Part shown: positions 51,690-59,372 of the stretch, piece by piece | How positions within the stretch are numbered: the stretch's first letter is position 1 | How the letters are laid out: each line of letters opens with the position of its first letter | Assembly: GCF_008080435.1 (NCBI RefSeq) | Contig: NZ_VRKN01000004.1 | Location: 62,001 to 126,000, forward strand | DNA: 64,000 nucleotides | Direction: 5' to 3' | Source of the DNA: Enterobacter asburiae | Lineage (GTDB): Bacteria; Pseudomonadota; Gammaproteobacteria; Enterobacterales; Enterobacteriaceae | Program-made: the position numbers and the translations under genes | Notes under the pieces: generated by a model | What the model was told of the DNA's origin: nothing | The model's database searches: none | The model's input: the letters and a program-made list of their open reading frames with translations, nothing else

Positions 51690-52910
51690 TTAACCCTGTA
51701 ACAGGCGGATCAACAGCGAGCCGTTATACATGGCATCTTTGACCAGCGCCGCGCCTGCCATCGTACCCTGGTTGGAAAACTGGGTGCTTTCTACCGCAAT
51801 ATTTTTGCTGTAGGCGGGAAGCGACTGCTGATGGATACAGGCCGAGATCGCCGGGAAAAGGACCTCCGCCGCCTGGCTCAGCGGTGAGCCGATAAGGATT
51901 TTTTGCGGGTTGAAGAGGTTGACCATAATGGCCAGAATGCGGCCAACATTATTACCCACGCCGGTAATAATGTCCTTCGCCAGCAGATCGCCCTGGCGCG
52001 CGGCGTCGCAGAGGGAATCCACCGTTAAGGGTTGTCCGTGCAGCGAGGAGCTCATGGACTGGCTGAGCCTGACCTGCGCCAGTTCCAGCACGCTTTCCAC
52101 GCTGGCAATGGTCTCCAGACAGCCGTGGTTCCCGCAGTAGCAGCGCTTACCGTACGGGTCGACCTGGGTGTGGCCAATTTCCACCAGGCTACTGCTGCCA
52201 GCGTGGAGAAGACGTCCGTCGGTAATTACGCCCGCCCCGACGTTATGGTCGATGACGACCTGAATCACATCCCGCGCACCGCGCGACGCGCCAAACAGCG
52301 CCTCAGCCATCGTCCAGGCGCTGATGTCATGCTGAATATAGACCGGCACGCCGGTATGGTTTTTCAGCACCTCGCCCAGCGGCATCTCTTTGACATCGTC
52401 GTAAAACGGCATGCGGTGAACAATACCGTTTTCGGTATCAATAATCCCCGGCATGGTAATGGCAATCGCCGTTAAGCGTTCAAGCCGCTGCTGATGGCGA
52501 ATAAAGAAGTGATCGATGTGCGAGACAATCACGTCGAGGAGCGGTTCCTCCGCGTTGAGCGGCAGTTCAAGGCGGTCTTCCACCACCAGCTTGCTGCTCA
52601 GATCGCGCAGCGCAAGGAAGATCTCCCCCCGGCTGATGCGCAGTGACAGGTAGTGCCATGCTTCCGTTTCAACCACCAGCCCGACTGCCGGACGGCCACG
52701 ACTGCCCGGCTCCTGAATTTCCGTCTCCTGAACCAGGTGCGCTTCCAGCATCTCGCGGACAATCTTGGTGATACTGGCAGGTGCCAGTTGTGCCAGGCGC
52801 GAAAGATCAATACGCGAAACCGGACCAAGCTGATCAATCAGGCGATACACCGCGCCAGCGTTGGTCTGCTTAATCTGATCAATATGCCCTGGCTGACTAT
52901 CAGCAACCAC
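51690..52910 (-). CDS. mlc: Mlc, glucose-responsive ROK repressor
   Basis: A 406-residue ROK protein nearly identical to E. coli Mlc. HTH LSRLAQLAPASITKIVREML, ROK sugar-kinase-like fold with the zinc-site cluster EIGHTQVDPYGKRCYCGNHG-C. Mlc represses ptsG, manXYZ, malT and ptsHI; unphosphorylated EIIBC-Glc sequesters it at the membrane when glucose is taken up. A self-operator candidate is upstream. It is also called dgsA. Confidence 0.96.
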   Translation of the reverse strand: MVADSQPGHIDQIKQTNAGAVYRLIDQLGPVSRIDLSRLAQLAPASITKIVREMLEAHLVQETEIQEPGSRGRPAVGLVVETEAWHYLSLRISRGEIFLALRDLSSKLVVEDRLELPLNAEEPLLDVIVSHIDHFFIRHQQRLERLTAIAITMPGIIDTENGIVHRMPFYDDVKEMPLGEVLKNHTGVPVYIQHDISAWTMAEALFGASRGARDVIQVVIDHNVGAGVITDGRLLHAGSSSLVEIGHTQVDPYGKRCYCGNHGCLETIASVESVLELAQVRLSQSMSSSLHGQPLTVDSLCDAARQGDLLAKDIITGVGNNVGRILAIMVNLFNPQKILIGSPLSQAAEVLFPAISACIHQQSLPAYSKNIAVESTQFSNQGTMAGAALVKDAMYNGSLLIRLLQG

Positions 52911-52921
52911 CTCGTACTCCC

Positions 52922-52943
52922 TTATTTTCGAGCTTCGAAATAA
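52922..52943. promoter_or_regulatory. Candidate Mlc autoregulatory operator
   Basis: An A/T-flanked near-palindrome: TTATTTTCGAG on the left and CTTCGAAATAA on the right, 12 bp upstream of mlc. It fits the TTATTTC...GAAATAA form of Mlc boxes. Mlc is known to repress its own gene in E. coli. Confidence 0.6.
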
Positions 52944-53004
52944 ACTGTTTGCTATGGTGAAGCACTTCCATGTCCGTCGTCAAATATTTACTTAGCCATG
53001 TGAT

Positions 53005-53937
53005 TTACCGCACATTTTTTCCCCCTTTTCCCTGGAAATGCCGCCCGGCAGAGGCGCTAATTAACTGCTGTTTGAAGCGCTGTGCGGCATGGCTCTGCTC
53101 GCGATGTTTTGACCAGACCAGCCACATCTCGGAAACGGCATCCTCTTCGGCGATGGTCACCCAGCGCATTTCGCGCAATTGTACCCGTTTAAAGGAGGCC
53201 GGAAGAATAGACACGCCCAGCCCGGCCGCGACCAGGCCTATAATGGTCATCGCTTCCCCTGCCTCCTGAGTGATGACCGGGGCAAGATCGTAGCGGCGCA
53301 TCAGTCCCAGGATATCGTCATACAGACCCGTCCCGACCTGTGGGTCAAAAAAGACAAACGGCTCTTTTGCCAGCTCTGCCAGCGAGACCGCCGGACGCGA
53401 CGCCAGCGGGTGATCGTGTGGGATCATAGCCATCAGCGGTTCGCGCAGGATCACCTCCCACGCCAGCGTGTCCGGCAGTTGGGTGTTACGCATCAGCCCC
53501 AAATCCAGCGAACCTTCATTTAGCGGCGCAATCTGCTCGCGGGTGTTGATTTCGCGCGTCTGAATATGAACATCCGGAAAGTGACGACGGAATGACGACA
53601 GGGTCTCCGAGACGGCGCTGATAAACGGCGCGGACGAGGTAAACCCGATTCGCAGCTCTCCGGCTTCCCCGAGATAGAGCCGTTCTGCCCGGGCGGCGGC
53701 GTCATCGACCATGCTCAGAATTTGTCGGCTGTCGATCAGGAACTGCTTACCCGCCGCCGTCAGGCTCACGCTGCGGTTGGTGCGGGCCAGAAGGCGCGCC
53801 CCGACCTGCTGTTCCAGGATCTGAATCTGCTGGCTTAACGGTGGCTGAGAGATATTCAGCCGTGCCGCCGCGCGGCCAAAATGCAGCTCTTCGGCGACGG
53901 CGACAAAGTAGCGAAGATGACGCAGCTCGATATTCAT
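53005..53937 (-). CDS. ynfL: YnfL, LysR-family regulator
   Basis: A 310-residue LTTR with HTH MNIELRHLRYFVAVAEELHF-GRAAARLNISQPPLSQQI (BenM/CatM-type N-terminus). The effector domain begins ELRIGFTSSAPFISAV and carries GLVAAGLGVSILP. The tail is somewhat longer than E. coli YnfL. It is divergent from the MFS gene ynfM across 121 bp, as in E. coli, and likely regulates it. Confidence 0.9.
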   Translation of the reverse strand: MNIELRHLRYFVAVAEELHFGRAAARLNISQPPLSQQIQILEQQVGARLLARTNRSVSLTAAGKQFLIDSRQILSMVDDAAARAERLYLGEAGELRIGFTSSAPFISAVSETLSSFRRHFPDVHIQTREINTREQIAPLNEGSLDLGLMRNTQLPDTLAWEVILREPLMAMIPHDHPLASRPAVSLAELAKEPFVFFDPQVGTGLYDDILGLMRRYDLAPVITQEAGEAMTIIGLVAAGLGVSILPASFKRVQLREMRWVTIAEEDAVSEMWLVWSKHREQSHAAQRFKQQLISASAGRHFQGKGGKNVR

Positions 53938-54058
53938 ATTTTTAAAGTATCATTTGAGATTATTAATATATTAGACAGAATATTTACATTTTCCTACCCT
54001 GAAGATGTGGTCATACCCGTCACCAGAAATCACGGGGATGTTTAAGCAAGGAAACTGT

Positions 54059-55312
54059 GTGAGTCGTACAACTACTATTGATATCGATCCGGCCAGAGAT
54101 ATCAATGATTTACCTGCAGCATCGCAGCCGGTCCAGTTCATTAAACGTGGTACCCCCCAATTTATGCGCGTCACGCTGGCGCTCTTTTCCGCCGGTCTGG
54201 CGACCTTCGCCCTGCTCTATTGTGTTCAGCCGATCCTGCCCGTTCTCTCTCATGAGTTTGGCGTATCGCCTGCCAGCAGTAGCGTTTCACTCTCTATTTC
54301 TACCGGCATGCTGGCGATTGGCCTGCTCTTTACCGGGCCGCTGTCCGACGCCATTGGCCGTAAACCGGTGATGGTGACTGCGCTGATGCTGGCGTCGGTC
54401 TGTACGTTACTCTCGACCATGATGACCAGCTGGCACGGTATTCTGGTGATGCGCGCGCTGATTGGGCTATCGCTCAGCGGCGTGGCGGCGGTCGGGATGA
54501 CCTATCTCAGCGAGGAGATCCACCCGAGCTTTGTTGCCTTCTCTATGGGGCTTTACATCAGCGGGAACTCGATTGGCGGAATGAGCGGACGCCTGCTGAG
54601 CGGGGTCTTTACGGACTTCTTTAACTGGCGTATTGCGCTGGCGGTAATCGGGTGTTTTGCGCTGGCATCAGCCCTGATGTTCTGGAAAATTCTGCCGGAA
54701 TCGCGCCATTTCCGCCCGACCTCTTTGCGCCCCAAAACGCTGTTTATCAACTTCCGTCTGCACTGGCGTGACAAAGGGCTGCCGCGCCTGTTTCTGGCAG
54801 GCTTCCTGCTGATGGGCTCCTTCGTCACGCTGTTTAACTATATTGGTTACCGCCTGATGCTCTCGCCGTGGCATCTGAGCCAGGCGATTGTCGGTTTACT
54901 CTCGGTTGCCTATTTGACCGGAACGTGGAGTTCACCGAAGGCCGGGGCGATGACCGCTCGCTATGGACGCGGCCCGGTGATGCTGTTCTTCACGGCGGTG
55001 ATGCTGGTTGGCCTGCTGCTAACGCTCTTCTCCTCCCTGTGGCTGATTTTTGCCGGCATGCTGCTCTTCTCCGCAGGGTTCTTCGCCGCACATTCGGTCG
55101 CCAGCAGCTGGATTGGTCCGCGCGCGCGTCGCGCCAAAGGTCAGGCATCGTCGCTGTATCTGTTTAGCTATTACCTGGGTTCCAGCATTGCCGGGACCCT
55201 CGGCGGCGTGTTCTGGCATAACTACGGCTGGAACGGTGTGGGCGGGTTTATCGCGCTGATGCTGTGCGCGGCGCTGCTGGTGGGGGGAAGCCTGCATCAG
55301 CGTTTGAAATAA
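54059..55312 (+). CDS. ynfM: YnfM, MFS transporter (arabinose-efflux-like)
   Basis: A 417-residue, 12-helix MFS protein closely matching E. coli YnfM from VSRTTTIDI to the end. GTG at 54059 is preferred: the frame reaches back 18 codons but similarity starts here, and AAGGA lies upstream. Motif A GPLSDAIGRKPVMV and the ISGNSIGGMSGRL helix are intact. The substrate is unknown; family members export sugars, drugs or dipeptides. Regulated probably by divergent ynfL. Confidence 0.92.
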   Translation: MSRTTTIDIDPARDINDLPAASQPVQFIKRGTPQFMRVTLALFSAGLATFALLYCVQPILPVLSHEFGVSPASSSVSLSISTGMLAIGLLFTGPLSDAIGRKPVMVTALMLASVCTLLSTMMTSWHGILVMRALIGLSLSGVAAVGMTYLSEEIHPSFVAFSMGLYISGNSIGGMSGRLLSGVFTDFFNWRIALAVIGCFALASALMFWKILPESRHFRPTSLRPKTLFINFRLHWRDKGLPRLFLAGFLLMGSFVTLFNYIGYRLMLSPWHLSQAIVGLLSVAYLTGTWSSPKAGAMTARYGRGPVMLFFTAVMLVGLLLTLFSSLWLIFAGMLLFSAGFFAAHSVASSWIGPRARRAKGQASSLYLFSYYLGSSIAGTLGGVFWHNYGWNGVGGFIALMLCAALLVGGSLHQRLK

Positions 55313-55368
55313 ACGTATTTTTTCATTATTTTTCCATGTTAATGATTTCACGACCAGGGAAAACAGGG

Positions 55369-55995
55369 ATGAAAAAATTTTACCTTTTGAAAATCACATT
55401 GAATGGCATAACGCCTTCTATCTAGAGGACATTTTCCGTGCCAGCCGATATTTCGCTGGATCGCTTGCACGATGTTATTCAAATTGTTATGGGCTGGGAT
55501 GACAGCCATCTTCACCAGTTTAATTTCAAAAAACGCGTCTTTACCGAATTCCCTTCCTCTGCGGAAGATGAAGGCGAAAGCGAAGTTCGTCTGAACGAAT
55601 TACTAAAAAAAAGAAAGAATTCGCTTACCTATACTTATGACTTTGGTGATGACTGGGAGCATACGCTATTCCTTGAAGACAGCGACTTTAAGCCAGAGGA
55701 TCCGGACATGCTTTTCGAATGCTTTGCAGGCGAAAATGCATGTCCACCAGAAGATTGTGGCGGCAGTTATCAATATCAACGCATGATTGACGCAATGAAC
55801 AATCCTAAAAAAAATCAGCAAGACTTTGAGGAGTTCTCCGAGGCTCTTGAGATTGCGGATGACGTTACCCTGAAAGATTTTAAGGAGTACATCCGTTTCT
55901 TCGAACCGGATGCGGTGACGAGCGCGTTGATGTTATATGCGCGCTGGTCGCGCGACAGGCCGTTAGCCCTTTTTAACGACGAGTCATTTTATTAA
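55369..55995 (+). pseudogene. pRiA4b ORF-3-family gene with internal amber stop
   Basis: The frame from ATG 55369 to 55995 encodes a PF07929-type protein: start MKKFYLLKITLNGITPSI, then TAG at 55423-55425, then RTFSVPADISLDRLHDVIQI, and YTYDFGDDWEHTLFLED. In the family the residue at the TAG is the conserved Trp of a P-x-IWR motif, so TGG has probably become TAG. The rest of the frame is open to the end (GTG at 55438 could restart it as 185 residues). It would be null or an N-truncated protein. Function of the family is unknown. Confidence 0.75.
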
Positions 55996-56026
55996 AACAT
56001 GTCACTGTTGATATAGAGGTTTAAAA

Positions 56027-56156
56027 CTGCTGACAAAGTGCATTTTGTGAGTTTCGCCCGGCGGCGCTACGCTTGCACGGGCCTACAATGACTTGTGCAA
56101 TTTATTGATATTATTGCACAATGTAGGCCGGGTAAGCGCAGCGCCACCCGGCAAGA
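56027..56156 (-). repeat. ~130-bp palindromic element, copy C (inverted)
   Basis: The reverse complement of copies A and B: right arm as GTTTCGCCCGGCGGCGCTAC, centre with TGTGCAA and TTGCACA arms, and left arm as GTAGGCCGGGTAAGCGCAGC. It is 32 bp after the pRiA4b-type gene and 64 bp before the M32 peptidase. Confidence 0.8.
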
Positions 56157-56219
56157 AAATCGGTTATATTATCAATGGTACATCTCCAGACTCCATCCCA
56201 CCGAATGAGAACAATAACG

Positions 56220-57707
56220 ATGACGAAAAACGTGTCTTATCAACAACTCACCCGCACCTTCCAGCGCCTCTCCCGCTTCTCTCACCTCTCCTCTATCGCC
56301 AGCTGGGACATGTTCACCATGATGCCGCCAGGCGGCAGCGCCGCGCGCGGTGAAGCACTCGCGGAGATGAGCGTCCTGCAACACCAGATTCTGACTGATA
56401 AAAAAGTCGGCGACCTGTTAACGGCGGCGGACGGTGAAGATCTGAATGACGTCGAACTGGCCAACCTGCGCGAAATGACGCGCCACTACCAGCAGGCCAC
56501 CCTGCTGCCGGAATCGCTGGTGGAAGCTAAATCCCTTGCGGGCAGCAAGTGCGAGCACGCCTGGCGTACTCAGCGCCCCGCTAACGACTGGCAGGGCTTT
56601 TCCGCCAACCTGAAAGAGGTGGTCAAACTCAGCCGCGAAGAGGCTCGTCTGCGGGCTGAAGCCAAAGGCTGTACGCCGTACGACGCGCTGCTGGATATTT
56701 TTGAACCCGACATGACCAGCGCGCGTCTGGACGTTCTGTTCGGCGACATGAAGTCCTGGCTACCGGACCTGCTGGCAAACGTGGTGGAGAAACAGGCTCA
56801 ACGGTCGTTTATTCCTCCGCAGGGTCCCTTCCCGACGGCAACACAGCGTGAGCTGGGCCTGGAAGCCATGAAGATACTTGGCTTCGATTTTAACGGCGGC
56901 CGCCTGGACGTGAGTGCGCACCCGTTCTGCGGCGGCGTTCCGGAAGACGTGCGTATCACCACGCGCTATGACGAGGATGAACTGCTCAGCGCGCTGTTTG
57001 GCGTGATCCACGAAACCGGACACGCCCGCTACGAACAAAACCTGCCGCGCGCATGGGCAGGACAGCCCATTGCCCTGGCGCGCTCAACCGCGATCCATGA
57101 ATCACAGAGCCTGTTCTTTGAAATGCAGCTGGGACGCAGTGAAGCCTTCCTCAAACATCTCCTCCCTGCGGTACACGCCCGCTTTGGCAGCCAGGCGGCA
57201 TTCAGCGAAGAGAACTTTATTGCCTGGAACCAGCGCGTGAAACCTGGCTATATCCGCGTCGATGCGGACGAAGTGAGCTACCCGGCACACGTGGTGCTGC
57301 GCTATGAGATTGAGCGCGCGCTGATCAACGGCGAGATCGAGGTGGACGATATTCCCGCCCTGTGGGATGAGAAAATGCAGGCCTGGCTCGGGTTATCCAC
57401 CAAAGATAACTATCGCAACGGCTGTATGCAGGATATCCACTGGACCGACGGCGGTTTTGGTTACTTCCCGTCTTATACGCTTGGCGCTATGTATGCCGCG
57501 CAGCTGTTCCATGCCGCCCACACCGCACTGCCGGGTCTGCAGGCCTCCATCGCTGAGGGCGATTTTTCCGCACTCTTTGAGTGGCTGCGTCAGAACATCT
57601 GGCAGCACGGTAGCCGCTTTAGCACGTCGCAATTAATCACCCAGGCGACGGGTGAAGATCTGAATATCCGTTACTTCCGCGAACATCTGACCTCCCGCTA
57701 TTTGTAA
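56220..57707 (+). CDS. M32 carboxypeptidase (Taq carboxypeptidase family)
   Basis: A 495-residue metallocarboxypeptidase. Start at MTKNVSYQQL; frame is open 15 codons upstream without similarity. The zinc site HETGH is at 264-268 with the downstream Glu in IHESQSLFFE. The family motifs YDEDELLSALFGVIHETGHA and YPAHVVLRYEIERAL are present. It removes C-terminal residues from peptides (not Pro) in the cytoplasm. This gene is absent from the same place in E. coli K-12 as I recall. Confidence 0.94.
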   Translation: MTKNVSYQQLTRTFQRLSRFSHLSSIASWDMFTMMPPGGSAARGEALAEMSVLQHQILTDKKVGDLLTAADGEDLNDVELANLREMTRHYQQATLLPESLVEAKSLAGSKCEHAWRTQRPANDWQGFSANLKEVVKLSREEARLRAEAKGCTPYDALLDIFEPDMTSARLDVLFGDMKSWLPDLLANVVEKQAQRSFIPPQGPFPTATQRELGLEAMKILGFDFNGGRLDVSAHPFCGGVPEDVRITTRYDEDELLSALFGVIHETGHARYEQNLPRAWAGQPIALARSTAIHESQSLFFEMQLGRSEAFLKHLLPAVHARFGSQAAFSEENFIAWNQRVKPGYIRVDADEVSYPAHVVLRYEIERALINGEIEVDDIPALWDEKMQAWLGLSTKDNYRNGCMQDIHWTDGGFGYFPSYTLGAMYAAQLFHAAHTALPGLQASIAEGDFSALFEWLRQNIWQHGSRFSTSQLITQATGEDLNIRYFREHLTSRYL

Positions 57708-57711
57708 CCTG

Positions 57712-57737
57712 CATCGCCGGGGGGAACCCCGGCGATG
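57712..57737. terminator. Hairpin between the M32 gene and asr
   Basis: CATCGCCGGGG (57712-57722) and CCCCGGCGATG (57727-57737) form an 11-bp perfect stem with loop GGAA. No T run follows. It directly abuts the RstA box. Confidence 0.6.
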
Positions 57738-57751
57738 TACATATGGTTACA
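57738..57751 (+). promoter_or_regulatory. RstA box of asr
   Basis: TACATATGGTTACA matches the RstA consensus TACATNTNGTTACA exactly. asr is a known RstBA (and PhoBR) target induced by acid, so the placement 105 bp before the start is expected. Confidence 0.85.
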
Positions 57752-57855
57752 CGCCGATACCAATCACTCACGGAAACCTCGAATTTACAGGGATATAGTT
57801 ATTTCAACGGCCCCGCAGTGGGGTTAAATGAAAAACCAAATTCGAGGGTATGAGA

Positions 57856-58269
57856 ATGAATAAAGTATTAGCTCTGGTTGTTGCCGCTGCTATGGGTCTG
57901 TCTTCTGCTGCATTTGCTGCTGACACTACCGCAACTGCTGCACCGGCTGCCGCGCCTGCTGCAACCACCACCGCTGCGCCAGCAAAAGCGGTTCACCATA
58001 AGAAACACCACAAAGCTGCAGCGAAAAAAGAAGCTGCTGCACCAGCAACCGCAGCACCAACCGAGCAGAAAGCTCAGGCGGCTAAAAAGCACCACCACAA
58101 AAAAGCCGCTAAACCGGCTGTAGAGCAGAAAGCGCAGGCTGCTAAAAAGCACCACCACAAGAAAGCCGCTAAACCGGCTGTAGAACAGAAAGCTCAGGCT
58201 GCTAAAAAGCATCACAAAAAAGCAGTAAAACACGAAGCTGCTAAACCAGCTGCACAGCCAGCTGCGTAA
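57856..58269 (+). CDS. asr: Asr, acid-shock protein
   Basis: A 137-residue secreted protein: signal peptide [20 protein letters not shown] followed by an Ala/Lys/His-rich disordered body. ATG at 57856 is preferred over the one two codons upstream because GAGGG spaces better. Three copies of a 20-residue unit ([20 protein letters not shown] and variants) make it longer than E. coli Asr (102 residues as I recall). The basic mature protein is thought to protect periplasmic proteins at low pH. RstA box upstream, terminator downstream. Confidence 0.94.
   Translation: MNKVLALVVAAAMGLSSAAFAADTTATAAPAAAPAATTTAAPAKAVHHKKHHKAAAKKEAAAPATAAPTEQKAQAAKKHHHKKAAKPAVEQKAQAAKKHHHKKAAKPAVEQKAQAAKKHHKKAVKHEAAKPAAQPAA
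58063..58242 (+). repeat. 60-bp in-frame tandem repeats in asr
   Basis: Units at 58063-58122, 58123-58182 and 58183-58242; the first two are near-identical and the third is degenerate at its end. They keep the frame, so copy number can change protein length. Confidence 0.85.
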
Positions 58270-58311
58270 GAGTACAAGCTTAACCGTGCCCTTCGGGGCA
58301 CGTTGGTAAAC

Positions 58312-58350
58312 CGGCGCTGAACCGGAACAGGTTCCGCGCCGTTTTTTTTT
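58312..58350 (+). terminator. asr terminator
   Basis: GGCGC...GCGCC outer stem with inner GGAAC-AG-GTTCC, then nine T residues. A smaller hairpin (CGTGCCC-TTCG-GGGCACG, 58285-58302) precedes it. Confidence 0.85.
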
Positions 58351-58363
58351 ATCCGGAGGGCGT

Positions 58364-58447
58364 ATGCTGCGACGCTATCGGTTTGAGCTGATTCTGATCC
58401 TGCTTATTTTATGCGCGCTCATCGCAAGCCATTTTTATCTTTCCTGA
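58364..58447 (+). CDS. ydgU: YdgU, small membrane protein
   Basis: A 27-residue protein, mostly one transmembrane helix (MLRRYRFELILILLILCALI...), matching E. coli YdgU in position (after asr) and sequence as I recall. GGAGGG precedes the ATG by six bases. It begins 14 bp after the asr T run, so it may depend on readthrough. Function unknown. Confidence 0.85.
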   Translation: MLRRYRFELILILLILCALIASHFYLS

Positions 58448-58549
58448 TTGTAGCACGCTGATTTTACTCCCACTTTAGCGCTGTCCCGTCTATAGTATTT
58501 TCATAGGGTTCACTTTTAATAATCATAATTACCCCCACCAGAGTGTGAT

Positions 58550-59371
58550 ATGCGTAAATCTGTTGTGTTGTTACTGGGAACGTTTGGTCTTTTTTCTGGA
58601 TTCTCACATGCGGATGATGGCGGTGATGACACCATTAGCGCGAAAGAGCTAAAGACGCTTTTTTTCGGTCATGACGATCGTACGCGCGTCGCCGATCCCA
58701 CCCAGGCGCCCTGGGATGCTATAGGTCAACTGGAAACCGCCAGCGGTAACTTATGTACAGCGACGTTGATCACCCCGCAGCTTGCCCTGACGGCAGGCCA
58801 CTGTCTGTTAACGCCGCCAAACGGCAAGCCGGATAAAGCGGTTGCCTTGCGGTTTGTGTCGCAAAAAGGGACCTGGCGCTATGAAATCCACGGCATTGAA
58901 GGCCGGGTTGATCCCTCTCTCGGCAAACGCCTGAAACCGGATGGTGACGGCTGGATAGTGCCACCCGCAGCCGCCTCATGGGATTTTGGCCTGATCATTT
59001 TACGCTACCCGCCTTCAGGCATTACGCCGCTGCCGTTATTTGACGGCGACAAAGCCGCACTCACCGCCGCATTGAAAGACGCCGACCGAAAGGTGACGCA
59101 GTCAGGCTATCCTGTCGATCATCTGGATACGCTTTATACGCATACCGACTGTATTGTGACGGGTTGGGCACAAACCAGCGTGCTTTCGCATCAGTGCGAT
59201 ACGTTGCCAGGCGACAGTGGTTCACCGCTGATGCTGAAAACCGACAAGGGCTGGCAGTTGATTGGTGTCCAGAGTTCTGCGCCGGCGGCAAAAGACCGGT
59301 GGCGCGCCGATAACCGGGCCTTGTCCGTTACCGGTTTCCGCGACCAGCTGGAAGCGCTGGCGCAGCAGTAA
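58550..59371 (+). CDS. ydgD: YdgD, secreted trypsin-like serine protease
   Basis: A 273-residue S1-family protease with signal peptide ([20 protein letters not shown]). The catalytic triad is H84 (LTAGHCL), D145 (SWDFGLI) and S223 (GDSGSP). Four cysteines (C69, C85, C201, C216) are paired as in the family. It is periplasmic; E. coli ydgD has no defined substrate, though it follows acid-shock genes in order. It is convergent with the PDE gene, with one base between the two stops. Confidence 0.92.
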   Translation: MRKSVVLLLGTFGLFSGFSHADDGGDDTISAKELKTLFFGHDDRTRVADPTQAPWDAIGQLETASGNLCTATLITPQLALTAGHCLLTPPNGKPDKAVALRFVSQKGTWRYEIHGIEGRVDPSLGKRLKPDGDGWIVPPAAASWDFGLIILRYPPSGITPLPLFDGDKAALTAALKDADRKVTQSGYPVDHLDTLYTHTDCIVTGWAQTSVLSHQCDTLPGDSGSPLMLKTDKGWQLIGVQSSAPAAKDRWRADNRALSVTGFRDQLEALAQQ

Positions 59372-59372
59372 A

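Noticed and set aside
58063-58242. asr repeats as a CRISPR-like or minisatellite array
   Set aside because: They are in-frame coding repeats of 20 residues without spacers.
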